Shown piece after piece: positions 45,086 to 53,469 of a stretch of DNA of 64,000 nt (the stretch's first letter is position 1; each line of letters starts with the position of its first letter). Under the pieces are notes generated by a model. That model was not told where the DNA came from. It did not search any database and was given only the letters and a program-made list of their open reading frames with translations. The DNA is taken from assembly GCF_014154935.1 (NCBI RefSeq), contig NZ_JACEHH010000005.1, positions 124,001-188,000 of the forward strand. The letters run 5' to 3'. The translations under genes and the position numbers were made by a program. Source of the stretch: Stieleria mannarensis (GTDB lineage Bacteria > Planctomycetota > Planctomycetia > Pirellulales > Pirellulaceae).

Positions 45086-46839
45086 GGAACAGGAACCTGC
45101 CGTGGTTCATTCTGTTGTTCGGGTGTTTCGCCATCGAGGGAGCGAGACAGCGGCCCCCAATCTCCGTCACCGCCCCGTTGTAGCGACACACCAAGGCCCG
45201 ATATGTGCAATTCTGCCACAATCCAACTGCCGTCGATTCGTCTGGCAACATAGCTGAGCCTGCCGGCATAGAGTTCATGCACGGAAAAACTGACTGTGCC
45301 GTGAGCTGTATCCCCTTCCTGTTGAACCGAACAATCAGTGATGTACTCCGGCTGTATGAAGGACGCGTATCCTTTTTCCTTGCTGATCCAGATTGCTTGA
45401 GCGATCTGATACGGCTTCGGTCGAGGTTCCGCATAATGAAAGTCGTCAGCGGCATTCGAATGACCAAGTTGGTCGAGCGACTTTCCAAATAGGCTGAAGA
45501 GTATGAGTGACAAGGAGCGGTTACTGAATGAAGATGCCGACGGCATCGTTGATCCGCTCGCAATGTCGGCCCAGTCGTCGTTCCGGATTGACGCTGCCTC
45601 GGAAACGAGTTGTCCGGCAAGGGCTGGCGTGAGTTCGTCATCCGAAACGCTACCAGTTGAGGATTGGTAGATCAGCCCTGCAATTGCAAGGATGGCTACA
45701 CACACGGATGCAACCAGCGCCAAAACCAGAGGGCGTCGTCGTCCCCAACGCCACAATCGCTGAGAATAGCCGACGGGGCGAGCATGAATTGGGACACCGA
45801 TCAGGTATCGATCCAATTCCTCTGCCAACTCTGCGGCCGACGCATATCGATCTTCCGGTCGTTTCTCCAGGCACTTTTGCACAATTGTTTGCAGATCAAT
45901 GTCGATGTCGGCGTTGATTGACGATGGCTGGACGGGATCACACTCAGCCACCTGCTTCAGTGTTGCAACTACAGTGTCCGCCTGAAACGGCGGACGCCCA
46001 GTGAGTGCAGCGTACAAGACAGCGCCGAGCGAGTAGACGTCAGCAGCCTCGTTAACCTGGGCGGAGCTGCCGGTTGCCTGTTCGGGTGACAAATAGCCAG
46101 GCGTTCCCAGCACTTGTCCGTCGGCCGTCAGACTGCTTTCGGTTGCTTTCTGTCGAGCCAATCCAAAGTCCGTAACACGGGCTTGCCCATCGCGATCAAT
46201 CAAGATATTCGCTGGCTTCAAGTCGCGGTGAATCACTCCTTTTTCGTGAGCATGGTGAACCGCAATGGCCACGGATTTAACAAGTTCCGCAGCTTCGCTG
46301 AGAGCAAGAGGCCCTTCTGCAATGCGATGTGCCAGCGATTCTCCTTCGACTAGAGCCATTGAATAGAAATGATGGCCATCGTGCTGACCGACTTCGAAGA
46401 CCGGAACGATTCCCGGATGATCGAGCTGCGCTGCGGCTTCCGCTTCGGTCTGAAACCGTCGCACATCGGCCTCAGTGGCCAACCGTCCGCTGAGAATCAT
46501 CTTCAAAGCAACCATCCGGTTCAAACGCGTCTGGCGGGCGCGGAAAACGACGCCCATCCCACCCCGAGCTATCTCATCTAGCAATTCGTATTCGCCGAAA
46601 TAGCGAACCTCTGTGCCGACCGAAGGAGATACTCCCTGCCGGTTCATTTCAGATTCGGTGGCAGGCCCATCGAATTGATCCTCGTTGTGCATGGCATTGT
46701 GGGCGAGCGTGGCGTCGTCCACTGTCCCGCGCTCCGATTCGGACAGTCCGGCTTTCAACAAGCAGCGGGGGCACACCCCCGCCGGAGCGTCCGGCGGAAG
46801 CCTTCTTCCGCATGTCGGGCATTCATTTGGTTGCACCAT
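45082..46839 (-). CDS. Ser/Thr protein kinase with N-terminal zinc ribbon
   Basis: A 585-residue membrane kinase. ATG 46839 begins at the zinc-ribbon 'CPTCGRRLPPDAPAGVCPRC', a common N-terminus of planctomycete kinases. The kinase domain follows: 'EIARGGMGVVFRA', 'VALKMIL', 'VIHRDLKPANILI', 'TDFGLAR', 'GTPGYLSPEQATG'. One transmembrane helix (RPLVLALVASVCVAILAIAGLIY) leads to an extracytoplasmic domain of about 165 residues. It lies 67 bases after an ECF sigma factor gene, the classic sigma-STK pair, and is coupled to a membrane protein by a 4-base overlap. Confidence 0.93.
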   Translation of the reverse strand: MVQPNECPTCGRRLPPDAPAGVCPRCLLKAGLSESERGTVDDATLAHNAMHNEDQFDGPATESEMNRQGVSPSVGTEVRYFGEYELLDEIARGGMGVVFRARQTRLNRMVALKMILSGRLATEADVRRFQTEAEAAAQLDHPGIVPVFEVGQHDGHHFYSMALVEGESLAHRIAEGPLALSEAAELVKSVAIAVHHAHEKGVIHRDLKPANILIDRDGQARVTDFGLARQKATESSLTADGQVLGTPGYLSPEQATGSSAQVNEAADVYSLGAVLYAALTGRPPFQADTVVATLKQVAECDPVQPSSINADIDIDLQTIVQKCLEKRPEDRYASAAELAEELDRYLIGVPIHARPVGYSQRLWRWGRRRPLVLALVASVCVAILAIAGLIYQSSTGSVSDDELTPALAGQLVSEAASIRNDDWADIASGSTMPSASSFSNRSLSLILFSLFGKSLDQLGHSNAADDFHYAEPRPKPYQIAQAIWISKEKGYASFIQPEYITDCSVQQEGDTAHGTVSFSVHELYAGRLSYVARRIDGSWIVAELHISGLGVSLQRGGDGDWGPLSRSLDGETPEQQNEPRQVPVP

Positions 46840-46906
46840 GGTTATTTCCTGGGTCGTCAATTTGTTCTTACGGAAACTCCAAAATGCGCAACCAAAAAAA
46901 CAGGAT

Positions 46907-47650
46907 TCATTCCGAAAACGTCGCAAAAAGCTGCTGGACTTCGCTTTCGATATCCTCTTGTGAATCCACCGTTTGAGCAATTTCGTCCCGCAACAACTCG
47001 CGGTAACGTCTGCGCATCCGGCTGGCAGCCATTCGGGCCGCGGATTCGCTCAGGCCCAGCGCCGGCGCGATCGTGGCATAGTTTGCCGATTCCGATCCTC
47101 CGATGAATACCTTCAGGAGATGAAACTGCTGCGATTTACCTGAACGTTCCATCTCGCGCCGTAAGCGTGTCATGACGCGGTCCAGCAAAGTGACCGCCCA
47201 CTGCCGCTCGTAGATTTGCTGGGCCGTCAGCGAGTTTTGTCGTTCACCCCAGTTTCGGTCTTGCGGCTCAAAATCGACCGTGAACGTTCGCTGTCCACCA
47301 CCGCGTTTATACGCAGTCGCCTTGCCATGTTCTTTCGCCAGGAAGCGTTTGAATGCAGTAATCAGAAAAGACCGGAATCGCCCTCGCTCGGGGTCGGCAT
47401 CGGCCAGATACTCCTTTTCCAGAAGCCGCTCAAAGAAGGCTTGCGTTAGATCTTGTGCCTGGTGAACGTCGCTGACCCGGCGACGGACATAGGCATAGAG
47501 CGGTGGCCAGTAGGCTCGACACAACTTCTCTAGCGCGCGATTGGATTCTTCGTGACTCCGATTTCCCGCCGCAAGCACCAGACTCCATTGTGTCGTTGCG
47601 AACTGGTCAGCATTGTTTCGTTGCAGATTCGATTTATCGCTGGACTTCAT
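46907..47650 (-). CDS. ECF-type RNA polymerase sigma factor
   Basis: A 247-residue sigma70-family factor. Region 2 is 'ALEKLCRAYWPPLYAYVRRRVSDVHQAQDLTQAFFERLLEK'; region 4 is 'YATIAPALGLSESAARMAASRMRRRYRELLRDEI'. The extended spacer is of the kind seen in planctomycete factors that accompany Ser/Thr kinases. It is the first gene of the minus-strand unit and is probably controlled by phosphorylation by the downstream kinase (inference from known sigma-STK pairs). Confidence 0.92.
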   Translation of the reverse strand: MKSSDKSNLQRNNADQFATTQWSLVLAAGNRSHEESNRALEKLCRAYWPPLYAYVRRRVSDVHQAQDLTQAFFERLLEKEYLADADPERGRFRSFLITAFKRFLAKEHGKATAYKRGGGQRTFTVDFEPQDRNWGERQNSLTAQQIYERQWAVTLLDRVMTRLRREMERSGKSQQFHLLKVFIGGSESANYATIAPALGLSESAARMAASRMRRRYRELLRDEIAQTVDSQEDIESEVQQLFATFSE

Positions 47651-47686
47651 TCGGAGCAGTATACATTTCCGCGGTTGCCGTTGCTC

Positions 47687-48141
47687 TCACCATGGTTCCT
47701 GGGGAGCGGGCAGAGATGAGCAGCTTTCGCGTCGGTGTCGTAACCATCCAAAGATTGAACCCGCAATGATGGAAATGGGAAGCACGCCGCACAGGTAGAC
47801 GAGGACTACACTGATCGCGTGACCGGCATTCGGGCCGATGCCCGATCCACGTTCATCCGTGCCGGGAGGCGAGGTCATGCCGCCAACGAGCAGCGTCAAC
47901 GCAGCGGAAACAAATGCGACAAAGATCGCGGAGCCGATTGCTCCCAGTAGAGGGCCGATCTTTTCGCGTGTGACGGTGAAGCAACGGAACAACCAAGCCG
48001 ATACAACTGCCGACCAACGCAGCAGTCCGCGACGGTGTCCAGCGGACTTTGCCACGCGCCGCCAATTCGGATAGTTTTCGCTTGTCTAATTTCATCTTTG
48101 GTCAGTGGAGAAACCGTACGGTCCAGCCGGGTGCTCATCAT
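47687..48141 (-). pseudogene. Frameshifted small membrane-protein gene
   Basis: Three overlapping minus-strand frames look like consecutive parts of one protein: ATG 48141 'STRLDRTVSPLTKDE', then 'KLDKRKLSELAARGKVRWTPSRTAALVGS' in a second frame, then 'VVSAWLFRCFTVTREKIGPLLGAIGSAIFVAF' through two further helices and 'GWLRHRRE' in a third. The last frame alone starts only at a GTG (48055). Two indels would explain this. The alternative is a genuine 122-residue protein from GTG 48055. No family is recognised. Confidence 0.45.
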
Positions 48142-48177
48142 TCTTGCAGTATCGTTGGGCTTCCACGATTCTGAGTC

Positions 48178-48810
48178 TCAAAGGTGGGCAAAAACGAACA
48201 GCATAAAGATCACCATCCCCGCGGCGGCCGTTCCGACAACCAAGCCAAGGCTCGTTCCCAAAAATGTGCCCGATACACCAAAGCCGATGAAAGCACCAAC
48301 CATCGTTGTGAAGCCAACGCCGACTGCGACAGCGTTTGCAAAGGGACGATGGTCGCTGCGAGGTCCCGCAGCCTCGGCTGGGATTGCGACGAGTCGGCGA
48401 AATACCCAACCGGAAATCGCACCCGCCAGAGGGACGCTCAGGGCCGAAAGGGAAAGCGGTGCACCTTGGAGCCAGACAACGAACCCAGTGATCGCACCGA
48501 TAACCAAGCCGATCTTGACCGAGTTGATTTTCTCAGCCCATGCGGGCGGAGCCTCTATTGGTTCCTTTGATTCTTGCCGCCGCTCGGCCAGCGGTTGACC
48601 ATGATTTGTAAGTTGCGGTTCGCCGTCACGAACGGGACGTACCGTTAGCCGGTCTCCATCACGTCCTAGGACTTCCACTTCCGTGTCGCTGTCGATCCAT
48701 TCCCCGGTCGACGCTGCGGCTACTACCGCGTCGCCGAGGCGAACTTGGCCTGTCGGCTTAAGGGGGCCAAGAGAGAAAGCTCGATCACCGATTCTCGTGA
48801 GTGATACCAT
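48178..48810 (-). CDS. NfeD-like OB-fold protein with C-terminal membrane helices
   Basis: A 210-residue protein. The first about 80 residues resemble the NfeD C-terminal OB domain ('ALGPLKPTGQVRLGDAVVAAASTGEWIDSDTEVEVLGRDGDRLTVRP' type, seen from 'SLGPLKPTGQVRLG'). A linker and four hydrophobic helices follow. In known NfeD proteins the membrane part precedes the OB fold, so the order is reversed here. Role unknown; NfeD domains accompany membrane-quality-control stomatins. Confidence 0.7.
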   Translation of the reverse strand: MVSLTRIGDRAFSLGPLKPTGQVRLGDAVVAAASTGEWIDSDTEVEVLGRDGDRLTVRPVRDGEPQLTNHGQPLAERRQESKEPIEAPPAWAEKINSVKIGLVIGAITGFVVWLQGAPLSLSALSVPLAGAISGWVFRRLVAIPAEAAGPRSDHRPFANAVAVGVGFTTMVGAFIGFGVSGTFLGTSLGLVVGTAAAGMVIFMLFVFAHL

Positions 48811-49175
48811 GAGAATATCCTTCGTTGCCGCTTCACTTTGGGGCGTCGATTAAGTGGTTCGAAGATGTACTACGCAAGCAGGACTGCACTGAAGGTCGGG
48901 CAAGTCCGTATCGACCATTGTCGCATTGCATCCCGTCTATCGAGATTAGCATCTTCATATGCATCAGATAACGAGCAAAACTCCGAAAATGCCGATGTGT
49001 GACGGGGAGAGCGTCCCCAATGAACATCGAGAGCCCGAAAGTCGTGAGTCTAATCGAGATTCACGAGAAATTGCGTCATCTATCCTGTGAAAACCCGCTC
49101 ATGTAGACGAGAGCCGATCGAAGTGCCTTTATTCGGGAGTTGCCTTCCGAATACGGAACTGGGCGGATCAGTGGA
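48811..49175. other. Divergent intergenic region, no gene seen
   Basis: About 365 bases between divergent membrane-protein genes. No frame, hairpin or repeat of note was found; promoters for both sides are expected here but were not assigned. Confidence 0.5.
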
Positions 49176-49994
49176 ATGCAAATGACAAACAGCGAGAAGA
49201 ATCCGTATCGGAGTCCCAAGTCGCCATCGTCGACGGAAGAGCTTGAACCTGCAAAACCGCTCGGTTGCCTGGCAACTTTGTTCCTCGCGAATGTGATCGG
49301 CATCGGCATTGCGGTCATCGTTGGCGAAACATTGACGTTTTTCGTGCTTCTGCCACCGATGAATCGTTGGTTCAGCATGAATGGCGAATTCGACGGCTTG
49401 ATCCTGATTGGGATGCCGATGTGGGCAAGCGGCTTTAGCTTGATTACCGCAACCATTTTCGGCATCTTGTACCCTCGCAGGTTCTCTTCTGGTATCGCCA
49501 TTGCCGTCGGCTTGGGATTGATCGCCGCTTTTTTCTGGAACATTGCCAAAACTGCCAATCGACCTTCGGAGTGGTATTCGGCGCTCACTGTTTCCGTGAT
49601 CCTGCTAATCGCGGTAGCCGCTGGTGTGATGATCGCACACAGAGGACTCAACCGAATCAGCCGGGTTCGGGCAATGCCGAAGCCGGATCCGGAGACGCAG
49701 AAAACGAAACAGTTTCGCCGGAGGTTGCTGCTGGTCGCATTGACGGTGTTATACGGAGTGGTCGATTCCGCCGTCTTGTGGATGGTTTTTCAAGACGCCG
49801 AGAACTTGTCGCTCTTTCCAATAAGTCTCTGCGGCCTTGTGTTCGGGTTGGCAGTGATCGCATTGTGCGCCTACCAGTCGGCGGCCCGCTCGGACGTGCG
49901 TCTGCTCGCGAGAATCTGCCTGACCGTGTTGATCACAAGCCTCAGCGTGACGACGTATTTGTGGCTCCGTTACGTTTGGTTTCGAGCAGGATGA
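49176..49994 (+). CDS. Polytopic membrane protein with 'NPYRSP' N-terminus
   Basis: About 272 residues, seven to eight predicted helices. It starts with a short polar tail containing 'NPYRSPKSP', a recurring N-terminal motif of planctomycete small membrane proteins. Two helical halves are separated by a charged linker (RAMPKPDPETQKTKQFRRR). ATG 49176 was chosen; ATG 49182 is equally likely, and the frame opens at TTG 49140. Function unknown. Confidence 0.7.
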   Translation: MQMTNSEKNPYRSPKSPSSTEELEPAKPLGCLATLFLANVIGIGIAVIVGETLTFFVLLPPMNRWFSMNGEFDGLILIGMPMWASGFSLITATIFGILYPRRFSSGIAIAVGLGLIAAFFWNIAKTANRPSEWYSALTVSVILLIAVAAGVMIAHRGLNRISRVRAMPKPDPETQKTKQFRRRLLLVALTVLYGVVDSAVLWMVFQDAENLSLFPISLCGLVFGLAVIALCAYQSAARSDVRLLARICLTVLITSLSVTTYLWLRYVWFRAG

Positions 49995-50395
49995 GACAAT
50001 CTTGGTGTCGTGACTTGCGTTTCAATTGCCATTCGAGATTCCTAGTTTTCTACTTGTGAAGCGAGGTCACCGTTTCTGAGGCAAGTTGAATTTGAAAAAC
50101 GGAGCCTTTGTCGCCAGATTGTTCGTAAACTCTGTTCTGCAAAAACACTTATCAGAATGGTCGTCGGTGCGTTGAACCCGTGAGGCTTCAAAATGAAATG
50201 CAAGTGTCCAAATATTGCGACACACGAACTCCGGTCATGCGTTGACCGTTCACTCCGCCACGGGCGAGAGAGCGAGACAAAGAAAGCAGCATCACGAAGA
50301 TCGCCACAATCAGGACGATACCGCAAAGGGTTCTTCGCGGCATTGAGTGGCAAACTCGTGACCGTGTAGCTCGCCTGGGCCGAACTCATGGTGGT
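49995..50395. other. Gap before the MITE-like element
   Basis: About 400 bases without a supported gene. The long minus-strand frame covering 50042-50848 crosses the inverted-repeat element and has no domain, so it is treated as spurious. Confidence 0.5.
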
Positions 50396-50630
50396 GGATT
50401 TTCGGAGGCATTTGCTCCTGCGTCCAATGATTGTTTGCAACGTTCGTTGGTACTCGGTAGGCTTCAAGGTGCCGGGAAAAACGGACTCAGGCTCTGCGGG
50501 GACGCGGGCCTGGGAAGGGATATCTCGGTCGATAGCGCGCAGGTGGTGCAGCAAGCCCGTGGCGGAATACCTCCGCCGCGGGCTTGCCTTTTTGCTCATT
50601 GGACGCAGGAGCAAATGCCTCAAAAAATCC
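50396..50630. mobile_element. MITE-like element with 35-bp terminal inverted repeats
   Basis: 50396-50430 and 50596-50630 are inverted repeats matching at 33 of 35 positions; the inner 26 bases (50405-50430 vs 50596-50621) match perfectly. The 165-base interior carries a second hairpin (AAGCCCGTGGCGGA / TCCGCCGCGGGCTT, one mismatch, about 50553-50585) followed by GCCTTTTTG, like a terminator. There is no transposase gene and no clear target-site duplication. Confidence 0.65.
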
Positions 50631-50751
50631 CTACCCTGGATGGATGCCACTAAATTCCTGGAAGAACCTACAGGGAGAAGGAGAGTGGAGTCAAATTCGA
50701 CCAGCAGCGATATGAATATGGAGCCAGATACTGCCACGCATCTATTGGTGC

Positions 50752-51570
50752 CGTGCGGCCTTGGAGGCTGCTGGCCTGATTCCGGGGTTGGTGTCTTCGC
50801 CGATTTAGCCAACGCAGCCTGGTATAGCTGGGGGCGAGACTGAGGCAATGCAAGGCTCTCGGCAGCGGCCGCCGTCCCAGGGCTTGGCTATGGAGCACTG
50901 GCGCTCAAGTGGGGCGGTTGTGGTCTGGCACGCGCCACCCGCTTTGCCGACATCGCCGCCAACGTCGGCGGATCGGCTGTCGGCATGATCGAAGGCGGCT
51001 ACATGGTCTCCTCCGACCCCAGTTCCGCGGCCGGCTACCTGCAAATCGGACTCGGTGCGGTCGGCCTGGGCATCAATGCCCGAGCCGCCTCCAAAGGTTT
51101 CGGCGGCTGCTTTGATGCCGGAACGCTGGTGCATGTCCCGGTCGACGAAGCTGCTGTTCACGACGCGGTCTGGTCAGACGACGATCTCATCGGTCCTGGC
51201 TCCCCTCGCCCCGCGTCGGGGGGAAGGGCTGAGGGTGAGGGGCTGTCACTGGAAAACACCAGCGACGACTGGTGGCGCGCCGGCGCTCCTGCCCCCCCGG
51301 ATCGATCTGTCATCGGACACCGATTGGCTCGAACAAAGCCTGCCGGCCCTGATCGATTGGCCGCCCGCGACCATGACGGTGCCGATCGAGCAGATCCGGC
51401 TCGGCCAGCGGGTCATCGGCGAGAACCCGGAGCCCTTTGACGTCGCCCCCGACTTCACCGATCCGGTCCAAACCGAAACCCGTCGGATCGCGGCTACGGT
51501 CTTGAAGGAAGACGGCACGACGATTGACAATGGCACGATGCATGACGAATCCAACGGAATCACCCAGTCA
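50752..51570 (+). pseudogene. Degraded polymorphic-toxin module: pretoxin helix plus Hint domain
   Basis: Conceptual translation gives 'ALEAAGLIPG' then (one base missing in the G-run at 50784-50787) 'VGVFADLANAAWYSWGRD', an in-frame TGA at 50841 where Trp is expected, then 'GNARLSAAAAVPGLGYGALALKWG'. This is the pretoxin motif of RHS/polymorphic toxins. A Hint (intein-type) domain follows, starting 'GCFDAGTLVHVPVDE' (about 51109). A dispersed G/C repeat (51197-51250) and a shift in the C-run near 51292 break it before the later Hint part 'TVPIEQIRLGQRVIGENPE'. Neither the large N-terminal repeat region nor a toxin tip is present. Confidence 0.7.
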
Positions 51571-51689
51571 CTCAACGGACAAGATTCTCGACTTCAGTCA
51601 TTTGGAAACCTTCACGTCGAAATTGGTAGCATGGCTCGTGCACACAGCGCAGGCGATATCCGCGGCAGCGGACACCTATTGTGACAGGT

Positions 51690-51868
51690 GAAGAACGCGA
51701 TTTCTGGAAAGGCTTCCGGCGAAGCGAGCGAGCACTGCACACCTCTCAGTCAATTCCTCGCCACAGCCCGAAGAAACAAAGAACGCGCCCAAGCCCAACG
51801 TGTCAAACCACCCATTCATCAGCTGCCCCAATATCCAATTTGCAATGTTCATTTTGCAATTTGCAATC
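51690..51868 (+). mobile_element. 3' fragment of a four-helix-bundle/IVS-type element
   Basis: Translation of 51688-51810 ends 'GEASEHCTPLSQFLATARRNKERAQAQRVKP', which aligns with the C-terminus of the intact four-helix-bundle protein at 55567-55959 (NETDELCKILGQSLVTARKNEERAK). It is followed by the element's right terminal repeat (CAATTTGCAATG...TTGCAATTTGCAATC, ending 51868). No left end is present, so this is a truncated copy. Confidence 0.65.
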
Positions 51869-52033
51869 CCCCCCGTCGTCCGCTCCGAAGAGCACCGCGT
51901 TAAACTTCAGCAATCCATCAATTGCACAGCCAGCCGAGCCCAGGCCGCGATGGCCTCCCGTTTGCTACAATCGACCTCATGAAAGGGCTGGCTTTGCCCT
52001 GCAGGGTTTTCGAGTGGGAGGTGAACCTAAAGA

Positions 52034-52591
52034 ATGCACACGGAGGAGGATGACCTATCCAAAGGGCAAGCTGCCCTGGCAACCGTCTTTGAATTTTCTC
52101 AGGCCGACCTTGCATCCAATCGGGCCGGTGAACTTTCGGTAGCACAGAAGGAGCGAATCTCAAGGACACACGATGCCAACTCACGCTTTGCATGGGTTGC
52201 CTTCTCGATCGTGTTTGGAGTCGCTTTCCTCGGCTTTTGTGCAGACATGCTTCGCACCGGCAGCTTCGGGACGAAATCCTTGACGGCGTACGTTGGTGTC
52301 ACGGTATTCTTCGGCCTGATCCTATGCGGTTTCACTCTTCATTACCGGCATCAGATGAAGCGGACTCTTCGGGATGGAAGAACTTACCCTGTGAAAGGCA
52401 AGATCCAGTTATTCACGATGCGGAAAGAAAAATTGATGCATCGATATTTTTGTATCGACGACCATCGGTTTCAAGTTGAGCGGTACGATCACTTTGAATT
52501 GCTGAAGCAGTCTGGCTTGGCAGGCCAGGAAGCCATCATGTACGTTTCGGCGCCACGAAAGGCGGTCCAGTCAGTGGAGTTGAAATCCTGA
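52034..52591 (+). CDS. Two-helix membrane protein of unknown function
   Basis: A 185-residue protein. A charged N-terminal segment precedes two membrane helices ('FAWVAFSIVFGVAFLGFCADML' and 'AYVGVTVFFGLILCGFTLHY'). A cytoplasmic basic C-terminal domain follows with 'GKIQLFTMRKEKLMHRYFCIDDHRFQVERYDHFELLKQ'. No family recognised; the C-terminal part has the look of a small beta-rich domain. Confidence 0.6.
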   Translation: MHTEEDDLSKGQAALATVFEFSQADLASNRAGELSVAQKERISRTHDANSRFAWVAFSIVFGVAFLGFCADMLRTGSFGTKSLTAYVGVTVFFGLILCGFTLHYRHQMKRTLRDGRTYPVKGKIQLFTMRKEKLMHRYFCIDDHRFQVERYDHFELLKQSGLAGQEAIMYVSAPRKAVQSVELKS

Positions 52592-52625
52592 CATTCTTCC
52601 TGTTGCTTGCGGATCGCCAGAAAAG

Positions 52626-52654
52626 TTGCCGCGTACGGAAATTTGCCGTACAAT
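52626..52654 (+). promoter_or_regulatory. Promoter with embedded operator for the toxin-antitoxin unit
   Basis: TTGCCG (52626-52631) and TACAAT (52649-52654) are spaced by 17 bases. Between and overlapping them is a perfect dyad GTACGG-N7-CCGTAC (52633-52651). The position suits autorepression by the antitoxin or toxin-antitoxin complex; the antitoxin starts 37 bases downstream. Confidence 0.6.
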
Positions 52655-52690
52655 GGTCGGGTTGATTGATTCGGCTCTCGGGAGATTGTG

Positions 52691-52966
52691 ATGGAAGCGA
52701 AATCCGCTCGCATTGAGACACGCCTTTCGGCAGAACAGAAAGCGCTGATCGAGCGCGCAGCAGCCTACCTCGGCCGAAGCGTGTCGGAATTCGTGCTGGG
52801 CAATGCCGAACAAGCCGCGAAAGCGGTGATCGAGGAACATGAGCGGATCAAGCTTGACCGCGAACAGAGTCGAATTCTTGTGGATTCGCTCTTGTCGGCA
52901 GCATCGCCCAACAAGAATCTTCGCGCCGCGGCAAAGGAACACCGCAAGCGGGTGACAAGTCGGTGA
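52691..52966 (+). CDS. DUF1778 (TacA-type) antitoxin
   Basis: A 91-residue ribbon-helix-helix antitoxin. The N-terminus 'ARIETRLSAEQKALIERAAAYLGRSVSEFVLGNAEQAAKAVI' is the DUF1778 DNA-binding region. The charged C-terminal tail (ERIKLDREQSRILVDSLLS) would wrap and neutralise the acetyltransferase toxin. GTG at 52688 is directly before the chosen ATG. It overlaps the toxin start by 4 bases. Confidence 0.9.
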   Translation: MEAKSARIETRLSAEQKALIERAAAYLGRSVSEFVLGNAEQAAKAVIEEHERIKLDREQSRILVDSLLSAASPNKNLRAAAKEHRKRVTSR

Positions 52967-53469
52967 GCGAATACGTCTGCGAGGCGTTGGCGAGAAGCCA
53001 TCAACGAAAGGATTTCGATTGCGGAGTTGAGGCCCTCAACAATTACTTGATTCGATTCGCAAACCAGGATGTCAAGCGAAAGGTTGCCGCCGTGTTCGTT
53101 CTTGTCCCGGCGGACGAACCCAAACGCGTCGTCGGCTACTACACGCTTTGCGCTACATCGGTGGAATTGAGTGGGTTACCCGAGGAAGTGATCAAACGCC
53201 TGCCTCTCTATCCACACGTTCCCGGCATATTGATCGGACGCCTGGCACGCGATTCCCGTTTCCCAGGACTTGGACAGCTGCTGCTCGCTGATGCATTGTC
53301 TCGATGCGCGCGATCGGCGAAAGAAATCGCCGCGGCTCTCGTTGTAGTCGACGCGAAAAACAATGCGGCTAGGGATTTCTATGCGAAGTTTAATTTCATC
53401 TCCCTGCCCAAAATGAAGTCGCGGATGTTCTTGCCCATGAAAACTGCCCAGAAACTCAATCTGACATGA
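52963..53469 (+). CDS. GNAT-family (TacT-type) toxin
   Basis: A 168-residue GNAT acetyltransferase of the toxin class that acetylates aminoacyl-tRNA. It has the class start '[30 protein letters not shown]', '[14 protein letters not shown]', the acetyl-CoA loop '[22 protein letters not shown]' and the catalytic-tyrosine region '[13 protein letters not shown]'. GTG 52963 overlaps the antitoxin stop (GTGA). Its own stop overlaps the ATG of the ADP-ribosylglycohydrolase gene. Confidence 0.9.
   Translation: MSEYVCEALARSHQRKDFDCGVEALNNYLIRFANQDVKRKVAAVFVLVPADEPKRVVGYYTLCATSVELSGLPEEVIKRLPLYPHVPGILIGRLARDSRFPGLGQLLLADALSRCARSAKEIAAALVVVDAKNNAARDFYAKFNFISLPKMKSRMFLPMKTAQKLNLT

Noticed and set aside
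50042-50848. 268-codon minus-strand open frame
   Set aside because: It crosses the inverted-repeat element and the antisense of the pretoxin remnant, with no domain and shadow-like composition.
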